From Acidobacteriota bacterium (GTDB lineage: Bacteria; Actinomycetota; Acidimicrobiia; Acidimicrobiales; UBA8190), in the NCBI GenBank assembly GCA_028872975.1, contig JAGWNV010000075.1, positions 1 through 9,841 on the forward strand: 9,841 bases of DNA, written 5' to 3'. The notes beneath the pieces are model-generated. The model worked only from the letters and a program-made list of their open reading frames with translations, ran no database searches and was not told the DNA's origin. Made by a program: the position numbers and the translations under genes. Below are positions 5,228-9,841 of this stretch, piece by piece (within the stretch, counting starts at the first letter, position 1; each line of letters begins with the position of its first letter).

Positions 5228-6343
5228 GTGCGACGAGGGGCCCCGTGGATGGCGACGCTCGTGGCTGCGGCCACGCTGGCCGGGTGCTCGGGCACCGGCA
5301 CCGGCGAGGGTCAGGCGTTCAGCCGTCCCGGCCCCCATGCCGTCGGCGTCACCACCCTCGACCTGGGAACCGACGGCACGCTGGGGGAGCGGCGCGTCAC
5401 GATCTTCTACCCCGCCGACGGCGCCTCCGCCGCCCGCCGCCCCGCCTACAGCTACAAGGTAGGCGATCCCCTCCCGCAGGCCCTCGTGGCCATCGTGCCG
5501 GCGAAGTTCGACCCCACCATCACCTCCACGGCGCGGGTCGAGCCGGCGGGGTCCGCCGCCGGCCCCTTCCCCGTCGTCCTGTTCAGCCACGGGTTCGGGG
5601 CCAGTCGGCTCTTCTACTCGCACCTCCTCACCGGCATCGCGTCGTGGGGATTCGTGGTCGTCTCCGCCGACTACCTCGAGCGCGGCCTCCTCGCCCAGGC
5701 CCTGCACTCGCCGGCCACGGACTCCCCGGCCCTCGACCTCGAGATCATGTTCTCCTCCCTGACCGCCGTCGAGGCCCTCTCGGCGGACCCCTCCTCGCCC
5801 CTCCACGGGCTCGCCGACTCCAAGGAGGTGGCCGCCGTCGGCCACTCGGCCGGCGGTCAGACCGCCTTCGACGCCCTGGCCGACCCGAGGGTCCGCACCG
5901 CCGTGGGATGGGCGCCGGTCGGCCCCTCGGCGGCCCCCTCTCGCAAGCCCGTCGTCATCATCGGAGCCCGCAACGACATCGCCCTCACGCCGGCGACGCT
6001 CACCTCCGAGTACCACGCCTTCCGGGGCGACACCACCTTCGTCGAGGTGAGCAACGAGGGCCACAACACCTTCACCGATCTCTGTCCCTCCATCCGCGGC
6101 GGTGGTGGCGGGCTCGTGGGCTTCGCCGTCTCCCTGCACCTGATCAGCGGGGAGCTCGCCCAGCTGGCCACGAACGGCTGCACGGCGAGGAACATCCCTG
6201 CCGACCGCTTCTGGCCGATCGTCCAGGCCTACACGGTGGCGTCGCTGCGCGCCGGGCTCGGCATCTCCACCCAGCCACCGGCCACCGCGGTGGACGGCTC
6301 GGAGTTCGCCGGCTTCCACATCACCGTCCAGCACCACCGCTGA
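5228..6343 (+). CDS. Lipoprotein alpha/beta hydrolase (dienelactone hydrolase / PAF-acetylhydrolase-like)
   Basis: The 371-residue product starts with a lipoprotein signal peptide: two arginines at 2-3, a hydrophobic stretch 7-18 and the lipobox L17-A-G-C20, followed by a Ser/Gly/Thr linker. It should be exported and anchored on the outer face of the membrane. The rest is an alpha/beta hydrolase. The oxyanion-hole segment FSHGFGAS is at 119-126, the nucleophile elbow G205-H-S207-A-G-G at 205-210, a probable catalytic Asp250 sits in ARND, and a probable catalytic His279 in EGHNTF. The HGFGAS strand and the loop before the nucleophile resemble bacterial PAF-acetylhydrolase/chlorophyllase-like esterases; the natural ester or lipid substrate is unknown. 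Cys286 and Cys318 could form a disulfide outside the cell. GTG 5228 is chosen because it gives a standard signal peptide and has a strong Shine-Dalgarno. It probably has its own promoter. Confidence 0.85.
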   Translation: MRRGAPWMATLVAAATLAGCSGTGTGEGQAFSRPGPHAVGVTTLDLGTDGTLGERRVTIFYPADGASAARRPAYSYKVGDPLPQALVAIVPAKFDPTITSTARVEPAGSAAGPFPVVLFSHGFGASRLFYSHLLTGIASWGFVVVSADYLERGLLAQALHSPATDSPALDLEIMFSSLTAVEALSADPSSPLHGLADSKEVAAVGHSAGGQTAFDALADPRVRTAVGWAPVGPSAAPSRKPVVIIGARNDIALTPATLTSEYHAFRGDTTFVEVSNEGHNTFTDLCPSIRGGGGGLVGFAVSLHLISGELAQLATNGCTARNIPADRFWPIVQAYTVASLRAGLGISTQPPATAVDGSEFAGFHITVQHHR

Positions 6344-6366
6344 GGGCCGCCCCGATCCGCCCTCGG
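6340..6366 (+). terminator. Hairpin overlapping the hydrolase stop codon, possible terminator
   Basis: Bases 6340-6347 can pair with 6359-6366 in an 8-bp stem with one G-U pair and an 11-nt loop. The UGA stop codon lies inside the left arm. No T-run follows, so it would be a non-canonical terminator at best. A second small inverted repeat, ACCCC/GGGGT at 6373-6385, follows and touches the next candidate -10 element. Confidence 0.3.
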
Positions 6367-6384
6367 TCCCGGACCCCGCCGGGG

Positions 6385-6390
6385 TACCGT
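6385..6390 (+). promoter_or_regulatory. Candidate -10 element TACCGT of a leaderless sulfotransferase promoter
   Basis: TACCGT lies exactly seven bases before GTG 6398, matching TAnnnT with leaderless spacing. The gene has no Shine-Dalgarno (the intervening bases are ttcgccc), which fits a leaderless transcript. The hexamer overlaps the right arm of a small ACCCC/GGGGT inverted repeat (6373-6385) that could serve as an operator. Confidence 0.45.
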
Positions 6391-6397
6391 TTCGCCC

Positions 6398-7675
6398 GTG
6401 GCGTGGACGCCGCCCGAGCGGGCCCCGTGGGTCGACAACGTGATCGCCTACGGGCGAGGGCTCGGTGACGACGGCCGGTCCATGGTCTCGCTCGATCCCG
6501 GCGACCTGCTGGCCGCCGCCCGGGCCGCCACCGGGCTCGAGGACGCCGGCGACGACTGGTTCGAGGAGCCCATGGCCCTGCTGTGCCGGGCGCTCGACGA
6601 GGAGGCCGAGCTGCACCTGGCCGGGCGCCTGCGGGCCCGGGCCGAGCTCCAGGTGATCCTCCAGAACCGGTTGCGGCTCGTGGACCTCTGGAAGCGCGAG
6701 CCCGTCATCGCCGAGGAGGAGCTGGCCAGTCCCATCATCGTCACGGGGCTGGGCCGGTCGGGGACGACCCTCATGCACGAGCTGCTCTCCTGTGACCCGG
6801 CCAACCGGGCGCCGCTTCTGTGGGAGCTGCTCCACACCGTGCCCGGCGCGCTCCGCGGGGCCCAGGCGCCCGGGTCGGCCGGCACCCCCGACTGGGTGGC
6901 GGTGGCCCACGCCGAGATCACCCTCATGGACGCCATGGTGCCCGCCTTCACCCGCATGCACGAGAACGCCGGGCACTTGCCGACCGAGTGCATCTTCCTC
7001 TTCGCCCACGAGTTCTCGAGCGACATGTTCACCGGGATCTACAACGTCCCGAGCTACACCATCTGGAAGAGCGGCGCCGATCAGGGCCCTGCCTACCGGT
7101 GGCACAGGCGGATGCTCCAGACCCTGCAGTGGGACCCCGGCGCCGTGGGGCCGGCGGCGGGGTCGTGGGTGGTGAAGGCCCCGTCGCACCTCTCCGAGCT
7201 GCCCCTCGTGTTCGCCACCTATCCCGACGCCCGGGTCGTCGTGAACCACCGGGACCCCCTGCGGGTGGTCGGCTCGCTCGCCGACACCATGGCCACCCTG
7301 CACTGGATGCACTCCGACCGGGTGGCCCACGCCACGCTCGTCGAGTTCCTCTGCATGGGCGTCGAGATCCAGATGGACAACGTGACCGAGGTCCGAGACA
7401 GCGGGGTGCTCCCCGCAGGCCAGATCGCCGACGTCGTCTACGCCGATCTCGTCGCCGACCCCATCGGCACGGTGGCCCGCCTCTACGACTCCTGGGGACG
7501 GGACCTGTCGGCCGAGGCCGAGGCCCGCCTCAAGGCATACGTCGACGCCCGCCACGTCCAGCGGGGCCCGAGCGAGCACCGGTACCGGTTCGAGGACACC
7601 GGTCTCGAGCTCGCCGAGCACCGGGCGCTCGTGGCCCGCTACCAGGAGCGCTTCGGCGTGCCCTCCGAGGTCTGA
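6398..7675 (+). CDS. PAPS-dependent sulfotransferase family protein
   Basis: This 425-residue protein belongs to the large actinobacterial sulfotransferase group, which would transfer sulfate from PAPS to an alcohol or amine. The 5'-phosphosulfate loop is LGRSGTT at 118-124, after the strand SPIIVTG. KAPSHL at 260-265 is the conserved Lys-x-Pro-x-H segment, and VVNHRDPLRVVGS at 281-293 is the 3'-phosphate-binding motif with Arg285 and Ser293. An N-terminal helical region of about 110 residues precedes the fold, and the C-terminal LYDSWGRDLS to RYQERFGV part is typical of this branch. No signal peptide or membrane helix is visible. The acceptor is unknown; proteins of this type in actinobacteria are thought to act on lipids or small metabolites. 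GTG 6398 is chosen because a candidate -10 lies seven bases upstream and the preceding gene ends 54 bp before. It converges on the DUF1214 gene with a 10-bp gap. Confidence 0.87.
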   Translation: MAWTPPERAPWVDNVIAYGRGLGDDGRSMVSLDPGDLLAAARAATGLEDAGDDWFEEPMALLCRALDEEAELHLAGRLRARAELQVILQNRLRLVDLWKREPVIAEEELASPIIVTGLGRSGTTLMHELLSCDPANRAPLLWELLHTVPGALRGAQAPGSAGTPDWVAVAHAEITLMDAMVPAFTRMHENAGHLPTECIFLFAHEFSSDMFTGIYNVPSYTIWKSGADQGPAYRWHRRMLQTLQWDPGAVGPAAGSWVVKAPSHLSELPLVFATYPDARVVVNHRDPLRVVGSLADTMATLHWMHSDRVAHATLVEFLCMGVEIQMDNVTEVRDSGVLPAGQIADVVYADLVADPIGTVARLYDSWGRDLSAEAEARLKAYVDARHVQRGPSEHRYRFEDTGLELAEHRALVARYQERFGVPSEV

Positions 7676-7685
7676 CCGGCTCCCG

Positions 7686-8840
7686 TCAGCCCCGCACCGA
7701 GGCGATCGGCACCAGCTCGCAACTCGGGTGGGGCGGGTCGTCGGCGAGCACCCACCGCACGATCATGTAGCCCTCGAGGCGGCCCTGGGTGTCGATCCAG
7801 TTGGGCACGCCCGGATCGGTGGGTGAGACGACGAGCCGCCAGCTCCCGTCCTCTGACCGGCGGGCGGTGCGGTTGTTCAGGTTCGTGGTGGTGTAGCGGC
7901 AGTCGAGGCTCTCCATCCAGCCGGTGGCGGTGGTGAGGCCCCAGTAGAGGAACTCGGTCTCGGGCCGGTGGACGGTGACGACGAGGGCCTCGCCCTCGCC
8001 GAGCACCCAGCGGCCGCCGTGGTAGGTCATCTCCGGGTTGCTGTGGGACCGGACCTCGTCCTCCTGGGACGTCACGTGGTGCGCGCCGGAGGTCCCGCCC
8101 AGGCGGTTCACGTTGTCGGTGGTGTCGTGCCACATCTGGACGGCCGTGGCCGCCACGAACTGGACGAACATGCCGGCGAACTCGAGCTTCCCGGCCAGCT
8201 CCTCGACCCCGAGCACCGGCGGTGCCACGTCGCCCACCAGCTCCACCCGCAGCTCCGAGGGCCGGTCGTGGGCGCGGTCGAAGAAGGTCTCCCTGACCGC
8301 CAGCTGGGCCGTCTCGGGGGGGAGCTCGATCCAGTGCGCCGGTGCGGGCGAGGGCATGGCCCCCGGCGGGCCGAAGTGGACCTCCACCTCGCCGCCGGGC
8401 CCGGGGCCGAACTGGTCGAGATGGGCCTGGACCGTGGTGCCGGTGCGGCCGCCGGAGGGGCCCTTCCCCACCGGGGTCCCGAAGGTGAGCCCCACGTAGG
8501 CGGCCTCACCGCGGGTGCCCACCAGCCGGTAGGTGCGGGTGGGGTCGAGCGCGCAGAAGGCGTAGCGTACGTCGGGGTTGTCCACGAGGAGCTTCCGGTA
8601 CTCGCTCTGGGCCTGGAAGAGCTGCGGGTGGAGGGGGTCGGACTTCTCGACGAACCACTCCTGTGCCAGCGACGCCAGCCGGGTCACCCACCGGTACCCC
8701 TCGGCCCAGTCGACCTCGGCCCTCGGCATCGCCTCGGCGCTCCGCACCGTCTCGACGGCGGCCTGCTGCGCGTCGATCCACACCTTCCAGGCGGCGTCGA
8801 GACGCGCCCGGATCCCCTCCTCGTCCCCCGGTGCGGTCAT
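7686..8840 (-). CDS. DUF1214 domain-containing protein
   Basis: The 384-residue product carries a DUF1214-type domain in its C-terminal third. The segment FLYWGLTTATGWMESLD at 297-313, the strand and turn TTTNLNNRTA at 317-326, and WIDTQGRLEGYMIVRWVL at 348-365 are the hallmarks. The N-terminal half is mostly helical and polar; the middle contains a His/Asn-rich stretch (MWHDTTDN near 236-243, SGAHHVTSQ at 251-259). No signal peptide or transmembrane helix is seen. DUF1214 proteins have no settled biochemical role, and none can be assigned here. ATG 8840 is preferred over the TTG at 8849, because TAGCGT lies eight bases upstream of the ATG and no Shine-Dalgarno supports the TTG. The gene is divergent from the epimerase across a 26-bp spacer, so the two may be co-regulated. 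Confidence 0.82.
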   Translation of the reverse strand: MTAPGDEEGIRARLDAAWKVWIDAQQAAVETVRSAEAMPRAEVDWAEGYRWVTRLASLAQEWFVEKSDPLHPQLFQAQSEYRKLLVDNPDVRYAFCALDPTRTYRLVGTRGEAAYVGLTFGTPVGKGPSGGRTGTTVQAHLDQFGPGPGGEVEVHFGPPGAMPSPAPAHWIELPPETAQLAVRETFFDRAHDRPSELRVELVGDVAPPVLGVEELAGKLEFAGMFVQFVAATAVQMWHDTTDNVNRLGGTSGAHHVTSQEDEVRSHSNPEMTYHGGRWVLGEGEALVVTVHRPETEFLYWGLTTATGWMESLDCRYTTTNLNNRTARRSEDGSWRLVVSPTDPGVPNWIDTQGRLEGYMIVRWVLADDPPHPSCELVPIASVRG

Positions 8841-8848
8841 GGGCGGCA

Positions 8849-8858
8849 ACGCTACGGT
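8849..8858. promoter_or_regulatory. Overlapping divergent -10 elements sharing one TA step (bidirectional leaderless promoter)
   Basis: On the plus strand TACGGT spans 8853-8858; on the minus strand TAGCGT spans 8854-8849. They share the TA at 8853-8854. Each lies exactly eight bases from an ATG, at 8867 (plus) and 8840 (minus), so the whole 26-bp spacer is symmetric about that TA. Neither gene has a Shine-Dalgarno in the spacer. Any -35 contacts would fall inside the opposite gene, where no good -35 hexamer is seen. Confidence 0.5.
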
Positions 8859-8866
8859 GTCGGCCG

Positions 8867-9811
8867 ATGGTGGCGCCAGGGTCGTGGACGGTGCTCGTGA
8901 CCGGTGCCACCGGGCGCATCGGGTTCCCCATCGCCCGCGCCCTCGCCGGCGCCCACCACGTGTTCGGCCTCGCTCGTTGCTCGCGCCAAGGAGACGAGGC
9001 GCGTCTGCGGTCGGCGGGGATCGTGCCGGTCGTGGGCGACGTGGCCGACTTCGACCCGACGACGGTCCCGGGCCTGGCCGACCGGCCCCTCACCCACGTC
9101 TTCCACGCCGCCGCTCGGATCGGTCCCGAGGCGAGGACCGACTGGCAGCGGACCTTCGACGTGAACGCGGCGGCCACGGGCCGCCTCGTCGACGCCTGCG
9201 CCCGCCAGTCGGCCGGGGCGCTCGGCGGGTTCGTGTTCTGCTCGTCGGGCTCGACCTACGAGTACCAGGGGCGCCGGCCCCTCGTCGAGGACGACCCGCC
9301 CGGCGTGCACCTGGGGATCTACAGCCTGTCCAAGATCGCCGGCGAGGCCGTGGCCCGGTTCGCCGCCGCCGAGCACGGCGTGCCGCTCACGGTCATCCGC
9401 GTCTTCTCGACCTACGGGCCCCTGGGCGGCGCTCCCGCCGACCGCCTGGAACGGATCCTCGCCGGCAAGGAGGTCGTCCTCCACCCGGACCGGCCCAACA
9501 ACTACAACCCGGTCTACGAGGACGACTACGTCCGCCTCGGCATCCGGGCCCTCGAAGCCGCCACCGACCCGCCCCTCACCGTCAACTGGTCGGGCAGCGA
9601 GACGGTGAGCGCCGAGGAGTACTGCGAGTACCTCGGCGAGCTCGTGGGCAGGCCGGTGCGGTTCCGCTTCGACGCCGCCGCACCTTGGCCGCTGTGGCCC
9701 GACGTCACCCGCATGCACGCCGTCCTCGGCCGCACCTCGGTGCCGTGGCGCGAGGGGATGCGCCGCATGGTGGCGGCCCGCCACCCGGAGGTCCTGGGCG
9801 CCGGGCGGTGA
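8867..9811 (+). CDS. NAD-dependent epimerase/dehydratase family protein (extended SDR)
   Basis: The 314-residue protein is an extended SDR acting on an unknown, possibly nucleotide-sugar, substrate. The NAD-binding motif G13-x-x-G16-x-x-G19 lies in VTGATGRIGF at 11-20. GDVAD at 57-61 matches the acidic strand end, VFHAAA at 78-83 is the usual strand-4 motif, SSGSTYEY at 126-133 holds the catalytic Ser/Thr, and Y152-SLS-K156 is the catalytic YxxxK. RVFSTYGP at 178-185 and NPVYEDDYVRL at 214-224 are standard substrate-domain landmarks of nucleotide-sugar epimerases and dehydratases. It is slightly shorter than GalE/RfbB-type enzymes, and the tail AWPLWP-like segment near 272-278 is Trp/Pro-rich. 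ATG 8867 is chosen for its eight-base distance from TACGGT; GTG 8870, the next codon, is the alternative and would change the protein by one residue. The gene is divergent from the DUF1214 gene. Confidence 0.86.
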   Translation: MVAPGSWTVLVTGATGRIGFPIARALAGAHHVFGLARCSRQGDEARLRSAGIVPVVGDVADFDPTTVPGLADRPLTHVFHAAARIGPEARTDWQRTFDVNAAATGRLVDACARQSAGALGGFVFCSSGSTYEYQGRRPLVEDDPPGVHLGIYSLSKIAGEAVARFAAAEHGVPLTVIRVFSTYGPLGGAPADRLERILAGKEVVLHPDRPNNYNPVYEDDYVRLGIRALEAATDPPLTVNWSGSETVSAEEYCEYLGELVGRPVRFRFDAAAPWPLWPDVTRMHAVLGRTSVPWREGMRRMVAARHPEVLGAGR

Positions 9812-9840
9812 AGGGGGGCGACTCGAGCCTCGGGCCCCCT
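9812..9840 (+). terminator. GC-rich inverted repeat directly after the epimerase stop
   Basis: AGGGGG (9812-9817) can pair with CCCCCT (9835-9840), enclosing a smaller CTCGAG-centred fold, immediately after the TGA at 9809-9811. The window ends one base later, so a T-run cannot be checked. It is a possible terminator for the epimerase. Confidence 0.3.
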
Positions 9841-9841
9841 C

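Noticed and set aside
2597..7621. A very long minus-strand open frame of over 1,600 codons
   Set aside because: It runs antisense to the oxidase, hydrolase and sulfotransferase and through another frame of the antiporter, all of which have clear family motifs. The translation is low-complexity Gly/Arg/Pro/His-rich, typical of the antisense frame of high-GC genes.
7672..7689. CTGAC/GTCAG inverted repeat across the convergent stops of the sulfotransferase and DUF1214 genes as a bidirectional terminator
   Set aside because: The stem is only five base pairs with an eight-base loop and no T-run. It arises largely because two TGA stops face each other.
8841..8849. TTG 8849 as the start of the DUF1214 protein
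   Set aside because: ATG 8840 is the commoner codon, and a candidate -10 overlaps the TTG itself, so a transcript starting at the ATG would not contain it.
1..9841. CRISPR arrays, tRNA or rRNA genes, insertion sequences, attachment sites, defence or toxin genes
   Set aside because: I looked for regular direct repeats, cloverleaf-like segments, transposase motifs and flanking terminal repeats and saw none. Base composition and codon use look uniform from end to end, so there is no sign of recent transfer.

Overview
The window is GC-rich (roughly 70% or more by eye), densely packed bacterial DNA with many GTG and TTG starts and third codon positions that are almost all G or C. Together with TAnnnT -10 elements placed directly before start codons, this points to a high-GC actinobacterium. 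The gene mix (double-hotdog thioesterase, SDRs, large sulfotransferase, DUF1214 protein) would suit an Acidimicrobiia-like lineage, but that assignment is inference. Ten chromosomal-type genes and one possible 10-codon leader ORF are supported. I see no mobile element, CRISPR array, tRNA or rRNA, and no stretch over 300 bases without a gene.

Positions 1-3915 (minus strand). Read in the direction of transcription, the order is: a CAX-type Ca2+/H+ antiporter (TTG start at 3915), a SnoaL-like small protein, a short-chain dehydrogenase, a double-hotdog thioesterase-like protein and a DUF2127 membrane protein. The three middle genes overlap by 4 bases at each junction (GTGA, then ATGA) and are surely co-translated. 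The first ten codons of a separate gene, probably an FAD/NAD(P)-binding oxidoreductase, run off the left edge behind their own promoter-like element.

Positions 3916-7675 (plus strand). After a 112-bp divergent spacer come an FAD-dependent amine/amino-acid oxidase (DAO family), a secreted lipoprotein alpha/beta hydrolase and a PAPS-dependent sulfotransferase. Each has its own candidate -10 element, so they look like three transcription units rather than an operon.

Positions 7686-9811. A minus-strand DUF1214 protein and a plus-strand NAD-dependent epimerase/dehydratase diverge from a 26-bp spacer. The spacer holds two oppositely oriented -10 elements sharing one TA step, placed symmetrically between the two ATG codons.

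No new defence, biosynthetic or mobile system is evident. The most interesting signals are in expression architecture: the symmetric leaderless divergent promoter, a putative leaderless 10-codon uORF whose stop overlaps the oxidase start, and the repeated TAnnnT-N7/8-RTG spacing. Gene functions are assigned from remembered family motifs without database searches, and substrates are unknown for all enzymes.
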